Below, in pieces: positions 1-6,522 of a DNA stretch of 7,546 bases. The position numbers and the translations under genes are program-made. Position 1 is the first letter of the stretch. Every line of letters begins with the position of its first letter. Source of the stretch: UBA2982 sp040081395 (GTDB lineage Bacteria > Gemmatimonadota > Gemmatimonadetes > Longimicrobiales > Gaopeijiaceae); NCBI GenBank assembly GCA_040081395.1, contig JBEBGN010000150.1:1-7546 (forward strand). The letters are read 5' to 3'. The notes below the pieces were generated by a model. The model was not told where the DNA came from and made no database searches. It worked only from the letters and a program-made list of their open reading frames with translations.

Positions 1-1
1 C

Positions 2-154
2 CTCCGGCGAGTTGTGAGAGCTCCCCCGACCCCGCCCCCCCGTCGCGGATCCTCCTGGAAAGCCGGTAGGATGCGGGTGCGGCGCCGCATTATCGGCTCA
101 GGCGCTGGGGGCGAAATCGACCATTTTCGGTTGACCTCGGCGGGCGCGAAATGA
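2..154 (+). CDS. possible 3' end of an upstream gene (partial)
   Basis: A reading frame is open from the left edge and ends in TGA at 152-154, overlapping the ATG of the next ORF by four bases (ATGA). The visible 50 residues are rich in Pro, Arg and Gly and end in Asp-His-Phe-Arg-Leu-Thr-Ser-Ala-Gly-Ala-Lys. The same 4-base overlap style recurs at the next two junctions, which is the main reason for listing it. Codon third-position GC is only moderate, and a competing frame ending at 69 has a similar signature, so the true reading is uncertain. No function can be given. Confidence 0.25.
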   Translation, partial: LRRVVRAPPTPPPRRGSSWKAGRMRVRRRIIGSGAGGEIDHFRLTSAGAK

Positions 155-360
155 CGCTCCTCTCACGCCTCCGGTCGTTCTTCGCGTCGACGGGCGAATT
201 GGACGAGGCCGCGCTCGAGCAGCTCGAGCGCCAGCGCCTTGAGCGCGCTGACGCGACCCGACGCGACAACCTCCTCTTCGATCGCCACGGCCCCCACGAG
301 TTCGACCTACTGCCTGGTTCGAAGAGGGCGCGGCTCTTTCGACGCGGAAGGCGCAGGTGA
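151..360 (+). CDS. small hypothetical protein, possibly the N-terminal part of the following peptidase
   Basis: This ORF of 69 codons starts at ATG 151 and ends at TGA 358-360, where it overlaps the next start codon (GTGA). There is no strong Shine-Dalgarno sequence, so translation may be coupled to a gene upstream. Residues 4-11 are a short hydrophobic and basic helix, and residues 16-34 form a Glu/Arg/Leu-rich, coil-like helix. Codon third positions are almost all G or C up to about residue 54 (nucleotide 312). After that the protein becomes an Arg-rich tail (8 Arg in the last 12 residues) that looks like out-of-frame reading. In the neighbouring frame the same DNA reads Trp-Phe-Glu-Glu-Gly-Ala-Ala-Leu-Ser-Thr and runs into the next gene. 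It may be a real small protein with a basic tail or the N-terminus of a frameshifted 260-residue protein. Confidence 0.5.
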   Translation: MTLLSRLRSFFASTGELDEAALEQLERQRLERADATRRDNLLFDRHGPHEFDLLPGSKRARLFRRGRRR

Positions 361-932
361 CCGCGCCGCTTGCATACGCGGGGGAGTGCGGGCCGCTCGC
401 GCTGGGCGCGCTGCTCGAACTCACGCCCGAGGCGGCGGCCGAAATGCTGTGGCCGGCGCGCGCGTTATGGTGGGACCCACGACGCCCCGCAGGCGGCGAC
501 TCGTTCTACGGCACGCCCGAGCGCGCCCTCGAGGACGTCCTAATGCGCGTCGGATGCGAGCTCGACTTTTACGCGGGTGACGGAACGCTCCTCGCCGACA
601 CCGCCATCCTCGCGTCGCTCATCCGGCGCGAGGCGCACGAGCGGGTGACGATGGTTCGCCGCGGCATCGTCTCTCCGGCTCCCGCCGGCCCCGCTCCGGG
701 CGACCGTGCGGCCGAGTGGTACGGCACGTTGCACATCCTGCTCCAGTGGATTGACCGCCATCGGGCTGGCCACTGGCTCTACCTGCTCACCGACGGGCGC
801 GCCGCGCACGTGGTCGCGTGCTATGGACCCGCGGTGCTCGTGGGCGACCCGGCCGGCCGGTACGCGGCCGAGCCGTGGCGCGTCTATCAAGCGCTCCGAG
901 TCCACCTACTACCGAACAGAGGGACACCATGA
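357..932 (+). CDS. papain-like (C39-type) cysteine peptidase candidate
   Basis: The protein has 191 residues and starts at GTG 357, the first start available in the frame, inside a GTGA overlap with the ORF before it. Near the N-terminus is Glu10-Cys11-Gly-Pro-Leu-Ala-Leu, resembling the nucleophile helix of C39-type papain-like peptidases. Near the C-terminus is His151-Val-Val-Ala-Cys-Tyr-Gly, followed by Val-Gly-Asp164-Pro. The Cys-His-Asp order and the 13-residue His-to-Asp distance match that fold. The Gln usually found six residues before the catalytic Cys is absent (Leu5 there), so activity is uncertain; an inactive relative is possible. There is no transporter domain as in bacteriocin exporters and no signal peptide. 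Trp138-140 region (Gly-His-Trp-Leu-Tyr) adds a second conserved-looking His. It lies in a tightly coupled run with a small ORF and a coiled-coil protein, one of which could be substrate or partner. The fold call rests on motif reading only. Confidence 0.65.
   Translation: MTAPLAYAGECGPLALGALLELTPEAAAEMLWPARALWWDPRRPAGGDSFYGTPERALEDVLMRVGCELDFYAGDGTLLADTAILASLIRREAHERVTMVRRGIVSPAPAGPAPGDRAAEWYGTLHILLQWIDRHRAGHWLYLLTDGRAAHVVACYGPAVLVGDPAGRYAAEPWRVYQALRVHLLPNRGTP
919..923 (+). promoter_or_regulatory. ribosome binding site deciding the start at 929
   Basis: GAGGG lies five bases before ATG 929. It supports this start over the upstream in-frame GTG at 818, which would overlap the peptidase gene by more than 110 bases. 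Confidence 0.6.
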
Positions 933-1756
933 AGAACGTCGAGAAGATGAGCGCGGCCGAGTGCACGAAGGCGCTCGATGAGCTCCGCTCTCGCCAGCGC
1001 GCGGTCGTTTCCCGTCTCACCGAGATCGAGCCACCCGGGGTGCCGATTGGCAGCGCAGGCCCCACACCGATCGGTGCGCCGGCCCGTGACGCTCTGCCGG
1101 GGGCAGGCGTCGAGTTTCGTCGCATCGCGCTCGAGGGAACGGCGGGCGAGCTCGCCGCGGTGATCCGGGAGCACGAGGAGCTCGGCGCGGAGGCGGTCCA
1201 GCTCGCCGTGCGCATCGAGTTGTTCGAGCGGCGGCTCAAGGAGGCGCGCGCCGAGGAGGCACGTCGGGCAGCCCCCGGTAGAGCCAGGAAGCTTCTCGAG
1301 GAGCTCCCCGGCGTTCTGGACCGCCTCGACGCGGCGCTGCTCGAGCTGGCGGCGGCGGTCGAAGCGCGGGAGACGGCGCTCCGCGACCTGGATGCCGCGC
1401 GAGTGCTCACTGGTGGCGAACCATACTACTCGCCAGAGCTCCTCCGGCGCGTGTGGGCCTCCGCGGGCGTGTATTCTGCGGATGTTCTGCGCAAGAGCCT
1501 CTCGACCCGACCCGACGCGTTGGCGGTGGTCGTTCCTACGCTCGGCGGGCAGAAGGTGGTCGCTCCCGAGTATCGTCGCGACGCATTGACGAGACTCGAG
1601 CCGCCGAAGCCGCCTATCCTCGAGCGCTTCCGTCGACGCTTCGCGCCGACCGGTGGGCAGCTCGAGGACGTCGAGCAGGCCCGCTCGGACGCTCAGGCCC
1701 GGATGGACGCGGCCGAGGCACGCGCGCGTGAACTCGCTGCCCCCCTGAGCGCCTGA
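929..1756 (+). CDS. coiled-coil hypothetical protein
   Basis: The protein has 275 residues. The start at ATG 929 overlaps the peptidase stop (ATGA) and has a good Shine-Dalgarno sequence. Residues 8-32 and about 70-160 are rich in Glu, Arg, Ala and Leu with heptad-like spacing, so long coiled coils are likely. Residues 34-60 form a Pro/Gly-rich linker. Residues 163-222 look like a small folded region (Tyr-Tyr-Ser-Pro-Glu-Leu-Leu-Arg-Arg-Val-Trp, then a Val-rich strand at 198-212). A second Ala/Arg/Glu helix covers 242-270. There is no signal peptide, membrane segment or catalytic motif. Coupled translation with the peptidase suggests a shared task or a complex, perhaps a structural or scaffold-like protein of a mobile element; that is a guess. 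I do not recognise the family. Confidence 0.75.
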   Translation: MKNVEKMSAAECTKALDELRSRQRAVVSRLTEIEPPGVPIGSAGPTPIGAPARDALPGAGVEFRRIALEGTAGELAAVIREHEELGAEAVQLAVRIELFERRLKEARAEEARRAAPGRARKLLEELPGVLDRLDAALLELAAAVEARETALRDLDAARVLTGGEPYYSPELLRRVWASAGVYSADVLRKSLSTRPDALAVVVPTLGGQKVVAPEYRRDALTRLEPPKPPILERFRRRFAPTGGQLEDVEQARSDAQARMDAAEARARELAAPLSA

Positions 1757-1793
1757 GGACGAGCATCAGCGGGTCTGGGCCTGAGAACCCGGC

Positions 1794-1807
1794 GCGGCAG
1801 TTGCCGC
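1794..1807 (+). terminator. weak hairpin after the coiled-coil gene
   Basis: GCGGC-AGTT-GCCGC forms a 5-bp GC stem with a 4-base loop, 38 bases after the stop at 1756. There is no T-tract, so intrinsic termination is doubtful. It falls between the two gene blocks and is the only clear hairpin there. The rest of 1757-1982 holds no ORF I can support. Confidence 0.2.
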
Positions 1808-1903
1808 CGTGGGCTTCCGTCCCTCTCACGGGGCCCCGCACGCAGTTCATCTATTGCGGCCGGAATACGCCCCCCGAACGTGAACCCATTCGGTCCGAGT
1901 TCC

Positions 1904-1932
1904 TTTCGCGGGGCGCGTAAACCGCGTACCCT
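1904..1932 (+). promoter_or_regulatory. possible promoter of the second gene block
   Basis: TACCCT at 1927-1932 is a plausible -10 element about 50 bases before the GTG at 1983. The -35 position at 17-bp spacing holds TTTCGC, a poor match. Position and the change in gene block support it; the sequence itself is weak. Confidence 0.2.
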
Positions 1933-1982
1933 GGGGTCATGCGACGATTTGTTGTGGGCCGGGCTTCGGAGCATGATCGCGT

Positions 1983-2411
1983 GTGGGAGCGAACAGCCTC
2001 GAGGTGCTCGTGCTCTTGCGGAGCGCGGAGAACCTCGTGCGCCTGGTGGGACACGCCCTCGAACGCCCCGGTGGTGAGCTCCAGAAGCTCGCCGAGGAGC
2101 TCAGGGAGGGTATTGGGGGGGTGAGCACCATCGTCAGCACTGCGATCGGCGTGTTGGTCGGGGGCCTCATTACATGGGTGACGGCGTGGTACTACTACCG
2201 CGAAGCGACTAAGGATCTCAAGGCCGAGGCGAGTCGCTTCTCTGGCATCATAGAGGCGACCTTCGCAGACCTAGAACGCTCGGGGTGGTTCCGGATCCGC
2301 CGTGACGACGCTGGTCGTGTCATCAGCATTTCGCCCACGCTCTTCTATGGCCGACCTGGGGCGCGCACCCCTCCGGCGTCCGGCGGGGACCAACCACGAA
2401 GCGGAGAGTGA
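1983..2411 (+). CDS. small single-pass membrane protein
   Basis: The protein has 142 residues. A hydrophobic segment at about 48-70 ends in Trp-Tyr-Tyr-Tyr-Arg and is followed by a charged helix (Ala-Thr-Lys-Asp-Leu-Lys-Ala-Glu-Ala). A short C-terminal domain at 98-122 reads Gly-Trp-Phe-Arg-Ile-Arg-Arg-Asp-Asp-Ala-Gly-Arg. From memory this layout matches a widespread uncharacterised family of small proteins with an N-terminal membrane helix, a Tyr-Tyr-Tyr-(Lys/Arg) patch and an Arg-Asp-x-x-Gly tail; I could not check this. Those usually begin right at the membrane helix, which would suit the GTG at 2121 with an AGGGAGGG ten bases upstream. The 46 codons before it nevertheless show strong coding bias and an amphipathic helix pattern, so the longer start is preferred. 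A TGA at 1974 rules out a longer form. It is the first gene of a compact operon with the helical proteins downstream and may anchor them at the inner membrane. Confidence 0.7.
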   Translation: MGANSLEVLVLLRSAENLVRLVGHALERPGGELQKLAEELREGIGGVSTIVSTAIGVLVGGLITWVTAWYYYREATKDLKAEASRFSGIIEATFADLERSGWFRIRRDDAGRVISISPTLFYGRPGARTPPASGGDQPRSGE

Positions 2412-2414
2412 AGA

Positions 2415-2885
2415 GTGAGACGTCCCGGTCTGACGGCCCTCAAGTCCGCCGCTGCGACGATCGAGTACGAGCTGTCGATGCTGTCTGCCGCGTTTGCCGA
2501 GACCGGAAACAGCAAGGTTCACCTGCACAACATGGCCGTCGAGACCTTTCTCCTCCACGCTCGAAATCTCCGGGACTTCTTCCGTTCGACCGGGCACGGC
2601 GATGACATCCGCGCACGGGACTTCGTGAAGACAATGCCGAAGATCTCGATGCCAACGGTGTTCTCTCCCGCGTTCAACACGCGCGTGAACAAGAAGCTGG
2701 CGCACCCGAGCTACAAGCGGGCCCGACTCAAGGCGAAATGGCACCAGGGGAAGATCACGCGCGAATTGGTCCGCGCGATGGATCGTTTCCTTTCGCAACT
2801 TGACGCTGACTATCCGCGCCGCCGCGCGTGGTTCGGTGCGGTCACTCGCCTCATCGCGGAAGCAAAGCGCCTCGGGATCGCATAG
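2415..2885 (+). CDS. helical hypothetical protein, HEPN-like candidate
   Basis: The protein has 156 residues. It starts at GTG 2415, three bases after the membrane-protein stop, with a GGAG sequence about eight bases upstream inside that gene. It appears all-helical. Residues 41-57 read Ala-Val-Glu-Thr-Phe-Leu-Leu-His-Ala-Arg-Asn-Leu-Arg-Asp-Phe-Phe, residues 90-97 read Arg-Val-Asn-Lys-Lys-Leu-Ala-His, and Ser-Tyr-Lys-Arg follows. Residues 90-97 fit the R-x(4-6)-H pattern of HEPN ribonucleases, and Arg50-Asn51 adds a polar helix facing it. I recall uncharacterised proteins sharing the Asn-Lys-x-Leu-Ala-His and His-Ala-Arg-Asn motifs, but in those the Arg at 90 may not be conserved, so RNase activity is unproven. 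There is no signal peptide or membrane segment, so it is probably cytoplasmic, acting with its operon neighbours. Confidence 0.75.
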   Translation: MRRPGLTALKSAAATIEYELSMLSAAFAETGNSKVHLHNMAVETFLLHARNLRDFFRSTGHGDDIRARDFVKTMPKISMPTVFSPAFNTRVNKKLAHPSYKRARLKAKWHQGKITRELVRAMDRFLSQLDADYPRRRAWFGAVTRLIAEAKRLGIA

Positions 2886-2895
2886 GGCGGATGGG

Positions 2896-3105
2896 ATGAC
2901 GAGAGAGTCGAGGCCGGAGTATGCGACCGCGGGATCGCACACCGAGTTCAACCGGTGGGTGAGGGAGGACCCGAGGAACCGGACGCGCGTGACAAAGCTG
3001 AACACGGCTGAGCGAGCGCAGGGCAGGGCATCGGGGGTGCTCCACTGGGTCGGGATGTGGAAGAGGTCGGAGGCGCGAGAAGCGGCGGAGAGGCTGGAGG
3101 GCTAG
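2896..3105 (+). CDS. small hypothetical protein
   Basis: This ORF of 69 codons starts at ATG 2896, ten bases after the previous stop, with a GGGCGG sequence five bases upstream as a modest ribosome site. Its TAG stop is followed directly by the GTG of the 1094-residue gene. The frame stays open upstream to about 2800, but that part overlaps the previous gene and lacks a better start. The protein is charged and rich in Arg, Glu and Trp (Phe-Asn-Arg-Trp-Val-Arg, Val-Leu-His-Trp-Val-Gly-Met-Trp-Lys-Arg), with a helical C-terminal tail. It has no Cys pairs, membrane segment or recognisable DNA-binding motif. Codon use fits the neighbours, so it is likely real; its role is unknown. Confidence 0.6.
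   Translation: MTRESRPEYATAGSHTEFNRWVREDPRNRTRVTKLNTAERAQGRASGVLHWVGMWKRSEAREAAERLEG
3096..3100 (+). promoter_or_regulatory. ribosome binding site for the 1094-residue gene
   Basis: GGAGG lies five bases before GTG 3106, within the last codons of the small upstream gene. It fixes this start and implies coupled translation. Confidence 0.7.
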
Positions 3106-6100
3106 GTGGCCGACGTCAGCGACACAAGCGATCCGGGGCCGTCGCCCAAATACCAGCTCTCGCCGCGTGAGCGAGAGCTCCATGACGCGCTCGAGGAGAT
3201 CGACCCAGAGCTCGCGGGCCTCTATCGCATCGTGTTGCCCCTTCTCAATGAAGAGGGCCACGGAGTCGCGCATGTAATTGGCTATATAGGTCGTGAACTA
3301 TCGAACACGGTTGCGCGTGCGCTCTGCCGCGATCGGCCCGGACCTGTGGACGGGTCCGTCCCGAAGGATGAGACCCATCGCCTCAGATTCGCCGAGGCGT
3401 TGTCGCTCGACCTGATGGATCCTCGCGTGACGAGGTGGTTCAAAGCCCATGCGATGCTCCATGCGGCCACTCACGCACGCAACCCGGGAGCAGCGCCCCC
3501 AAATCCAGCTACGGTAAAGGAGGCGTTCAGGCTGCTCGAGGCCCTACTCCACGCGCGCGTAGGACTCTTCTTCCGAAGCCTCGAGGACATCGACGACATG
3601 CTCGCACTCGGCGAGCCTACGGCGCGGGACGTCGAAATCCTGCAGGGCCTCCTGCTGAAGCCAGCTCAGGTGATGCACTTCTATCGTCACCTCGAGAATC
3701 CAGCATGGCTTCCCCTTCTTCACGAGGCGGGCCTCTTGGCGAAGGCGCCGGGCAGGGAGGTCCTGGAGGATGGTTCATGGCGTGGAGCGCCGTGGCCGGA
3801 AGGTATGTACCTGCTGAAGGTCGCCGCCGCAGCTCCTGAGCTCGTGTCTGAGATTCTGCTTGAGATGTCCCCTGATCACGGGAACCCGGTGGTGTGGCGG
3901 GGCATTTTGGATATCGCCGCGGCGTTATCAGTGGAACACTCGGTGGCACTCGTGCCGCTCATTATCACGGCCATCGACGAAGGATTCGCCTTCTTTGTCG
4001 CTCCTATCCTACTGGCGGAGGTCGTTCGCCTCGCACGCGCTGGGCACGATGAGGCCTATCGGATCGTGAGGCGTCTGATGCACGTTCCGGAGGATCTCGC
4101 GGACCGGCTTTCTGAGTGGGACGCACGCGCCGACCAGATCTTCCCATTCCTTCCGCACGTCATTGATCGCGATCTACCCGATACGCTGGAGGAGCTGGCC
4201 GAAGTAGATGGCTGGAAGACCGTCGCCATGCTCGTTGGACGGTGGAGGCGAGTGGCGCAGTTGGTGGGTGACCAGCGTGTGGTTGGTGACGAGCGGTCCC
4301 GGGGGAACGAGGATTTGGTCGAGATCTTCCTCTTTACGGCCAAGCTCCTTGGCCGGCTCGCGATTCAGAGCGAAGCGGATGCCAAGCGCGCGATCGCACT
4401 TCTGGGTGATGGCGACAATGACTTGGTCGGGCGCCTTCGCCTGCGCCTCTTGGCCGACGCGGGCGAACATCTAGTCACCGAACTCGATGCATTTCTGACT
4501 TCGGACCTCGCGATGGATGAGGACTACGAAGTCGGTCGCGAGGTGGCCCTGGTTCTTCGCCAAGCGTTCAGGTTCGCCAGTCCGGCGGCTCGAACATCGT
4601 TCGCGTCTCGCCTCGCCGTCGGCCCACCGGAAGAGGCTCGCGCGAGATGGCGAACGCGGGAGGACAGCGAGGAGCGGATTCTCGAGCTAGTTGAGCACTG
4701 GCAGCGACGCCGCTTGCGATGGTTCCGTGGCAGCGTGCCGGAAGAACTGAAGCCCTTGGCTTTGCACCTCGGCCTTGAGGAAGCGCCGAGCTTTGAGGAG
4801 CAGGAGATCGCGGAGGTCGGCAGCTATGTGACCGTGGGCTCCGGCGGATATGACCCCACGCCGGCGAGCGCAACTGACCTGGCAGTGATGCCACTCGAGC
4901 AGCTCCGCGAGTTGCTTCGCACTTGGGAACCGGACCCATCCAGTTTTGAGTCGGGCACGAGCCTTGGCTTGTTCGAGGCACTGAGGGCCATGGCGGCTGA
5001 CAATCCCGAGAGGGGGCTTGAAGTGTGGGACCTCCTCGAGCACCCTCCCGACCCCGTTCACGCCGAGGCGCTCCTCGCTGGCCTGGAGGATGCCCACCGC
5101 GCCGGCAAGACCCTAGAAGATCAGGATCGACTCGTTCGCGTACTCAAGTGGGCAGTCGGGAGTGAGTCGACGGCAGGAGCAGATGGCCGGTACCCGTGCG
5201 TGAGGCGCGCGGTGGATACTGTTCGCGAGTTGTGTCACCAGAACATCGCCGCGCGGGGCGTCGCGGATGATCTCGCGGCCGTGATGACGCTGGCCGTTCA
5301 CCACCCAAGCGTCTGGGCCGAGAGAGACTCCTTCGAATGGGACACTGTCGACAAGGTCGAGTCGGCGGCCCTCAACCACGTCGCGGGCCGCGTCGTGCAC
5401 GCCCTCATGGAGTTCGGACTCTGGACCTACCGCGGCCTTGGCGAGGATCGGCGCGATATCGAACCCCAGCTCGGCCCGATGCTCGACGTCGTGTTACGCC
5501 AAGGGGAGGGGCAGGCGCGCGTAGCGGCTGAAGCGGCGCTCGGGGCGTTCATCCCATACCTGTCCTTGATCGCTCCGAGCTGGCTGGCGGCGAATCAGGG
5601 TGCGCTGCTGGATGGTGGAGCCACCGATCCACTTGGACGACCGACCTGGGGCCAGTACCTGATACGTGCGATGCTCTACGACACCGTATTTGAGAAGCTG
5701 CGCTCGTGGTACGCGGTGGGGGCTGCGGAGATGAAGGGTCACGCTCCTTGGTCCGGAGGGCGACTCTCTATTGGCGAGCACCTCGCGGAGCATGTGATCG
5801 TTGCCTACCTACGAGGTCTCGTGTCCATTGACGATGAGGACGCGATCGTCGCGAACACCTTCACGAACACCGCGGCGGAAGACCGCAAACACGTCTACTG
5901 GTCCATTTTTCGTGGCTGGTCGGACAGGGACGAGGCTCCCTCGAATGAGGTGATCGATCGCCTTGGGGCCTTCTGGGCCTGGCGGCTTTCCGACCTCGAG
6001 GGACGAGGCGCCGAAAACGGCGACGCAGCAGCCGAGGCCGCGGGGTTCGCTTGGTTCCTTCGAACTCCGCACATCCCTGGCCATGTCTTGGTCTCTCTCG

Positions 6101-6390
6101 GTTCCCGAAGCGTGGAGGTGTCGCGCGGCGAGCTCGCGATCGAGTTTGAGTGGGAGCGCATAGCACCATTGGCCGAGGGCGATCCAAATGGGACCCTTGA
6201 GCTGATCGAGCCTGTCCTTCGCAGGCAGCTTGGTGGCGAGATCTGGAAGATCAGGGCCGATGAGGTGATGCCGGTACTGCGAACGATCATCGACACGGGC
6301 GGTAAGGAGACGCGTCGGCGCGCGATCAGGCTTGCCAACACCCTCGGGGAGGCCGGGTTCGCCGACTTCCGTGAGTTGGGTGGGGGTTGA
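3106..6390 (+). CDS. large helical-repeat protein, defence-like, uncharacterised
   Basis: The protein has 1094 residues and starts at GTG 3106, directly after the upstream stop. It is almost wholly helical, with no signal peptide, membrane segment, Walker motif, metal site or nuclease signature that I can find. An N-terminal region (about 17-165) contains Ala-His-Val-Ile-Gly-Tyr-Ile-Gly-Arg-Glu-Leu (55-65) and a later Phe-Phe-Arg-Ser-Leu-Glu-Asp-Ile-Asp-Asp helix, reminiscent of HEPN-like helical domains. A middle signature follows: Phe-Tyr-x3-Glu-Asn-Pro-Ala-Trp-Leu-Pro-Leu-Leu-x2-Ala-Gly (192-209), then Trp-Pro-Glu-Gly-Met-Tyr-Leu (230-236) and a helix ending Pro-Glu-Leu-Val. The rest looks like an alpha-solenoid. 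The last 27 residues (Thr-Leu-Gly-Glu-Ala-Gly-Phe-Ala-Asp-Phe-Arg-Glu-Leu) resemble the end of the same large uncharacterised proteins I recall, so the gene seems full length. Third codon positions carry more A/T than block A. Its place next to a tRNA attachment site and a HEPN-like gene suggests a sensor or scaffold in a defence system. Confidence 0.85.
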   Translation: MADVSDTSDPGPSPKYQLSPRERELHDALEEIDPELAGLYRIVLPLLNEEGHGVAHVIGYIGRELSNTVARALCRDRPGPVDGSVPKDETHRLRFAEALSLDLMDPRVTRWFKAHAMLHAATHARNPGAAPPNPATVKEAFRLLEALLHARVGLFFRSLEDIDDMLALGEPTARDVEILQGLLLKPAQVMHFYRHLENPAWLPLLHEAGLLAKAPGREVLEDGSWRGAPWPEGMYLLKVAAAAPELVSEILLEMSPDHGNPVVWRGILDIAAALSVEHSVALVPLIITAIDEGFAFFVAPILLAEVVRLARAGHDEAYRIVRRLMHVPEDLADRLSEWDARADQIFPFLPHVIDRDLPDTLEELAEVDGWKTVAMLVGRWRRVAQLVGDQRVVGDERSRGNEDLVEIFLFTAKLLGRLAIQSEADAKRAIALLGDGDNDLVGRLRLRLLADAGEHLVTELDAFLTSDLAMDEDYEVGREVALVLRQAFRFASPAARTSFASRLAVGPPEEARARWRTREDSEERILELVEHWQRRRLRWFRGSVPEELKPLALHLGLEEAPSFEEQEIAEVGSYVTVGSGGYDPTPASATDLAVMPLEQLRELLRTWEPDPSSFESGTSLGLFEALRAMAADNPERGLEVWDLLEHPPDPVHAEALLAGLEDAHRAGKTLEDQDRLVRVLKWAVGSESTAGADGRYPCVRRAVDTVRELCHQNIAARGVADDLAAVMTLAVHHPSVWAERDSFEWDTVDKVESAALNHVAGRVVHALMEFGLWTYRGLGEDRRDIEPQLGPMLDVVLRQGEGQARVAAEAALGAFIPYLSLIAPSWLAANQGALLDGGATDPLGRPTWGQYLIRAMLYDTVFEKLRSWYAVGAAEMKGHAPWSGGRLSIGEHLAEHVIVAYLRGLVSIDDEDAIVANTFTNTAAEDRKHVYWSIFRGWSDRDEAPSNEVIDRLGAFWAWRLSDLEGRGAENGDAAAEAAGFAWFLRTPHIPGHVLVSLGSRSVEVSRGELAIEFEWERIAPLAEGDPNGTLELIEPVLRRQLGGEIWKIRADEVMPVLRTIIDTGGKETRRRAIRLANTLGEAGFADFRELGGG

Positions 6391-6397
6391 TGGAACC

Positions 6398-6415
6398 TGT
6401 GTCCCGATTGTGTCC
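6398..6415 (+). repeat. two TGTGTCC direct repeats, 11-bp period
   Basis: TGTGTCC occurs at 6398-6404 and 6409-6415, one helical turn apart, just after the stop of the large gene and about 110 bases inside the attachment site. Phased short repeats here could be arm-type sites for a tyrosine recombinase. No function is proven. Confidence 0.5.
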
Positions 6416-6452
6416 TGGAAGTCGGCGAAACCCGGCGGTCCCCGTACAGAGA

Positions 6453-6500
6453 CCGGCGGAAGGAAGAGCAGGAAGTGAGGAAGTAGGCGGATTCCGCCGG
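6453..6500. repeat. inverted repeat enclosing a purine-rich block with GGAAG repeats
   Basis: CCGGCGGAA (6453-6461) is the exact reverse complement of TTCCGCCGG (6492-6500). Between them lies a purine-rich strand with AGGAAGT at 6470-6476 and 6478-6484 and further GGAAG copies at 6458 and 6462. It ends 22 bases before the tRNA fragment. It could bind integrase or an excision factor, or form a hairpin at the end of the operon transcript. Confidence 0.45.
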
Positions 6501-6522
6501 ATAGGCGCCCCCCGCGGCAGAG

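Noticed and set aside
818..928. Longer start for the coiled-coil protein at GTG 818
   Set aside because: It would overlap the peptidase by over 110 bases with an Arg/Gly/Pro-rich, out-of-frame-looking leader, while ATG 929 has a good ribosome site and the ATGA overlap.
2271..3005. Minus-strand ORF of 244 codons
   Set aside because: It is antisense to the membrane and HEPN-like genes, whose plus-strand frames have ribosome sites, tight spacing and domain-like patterns. High GC makes such long shadows common.
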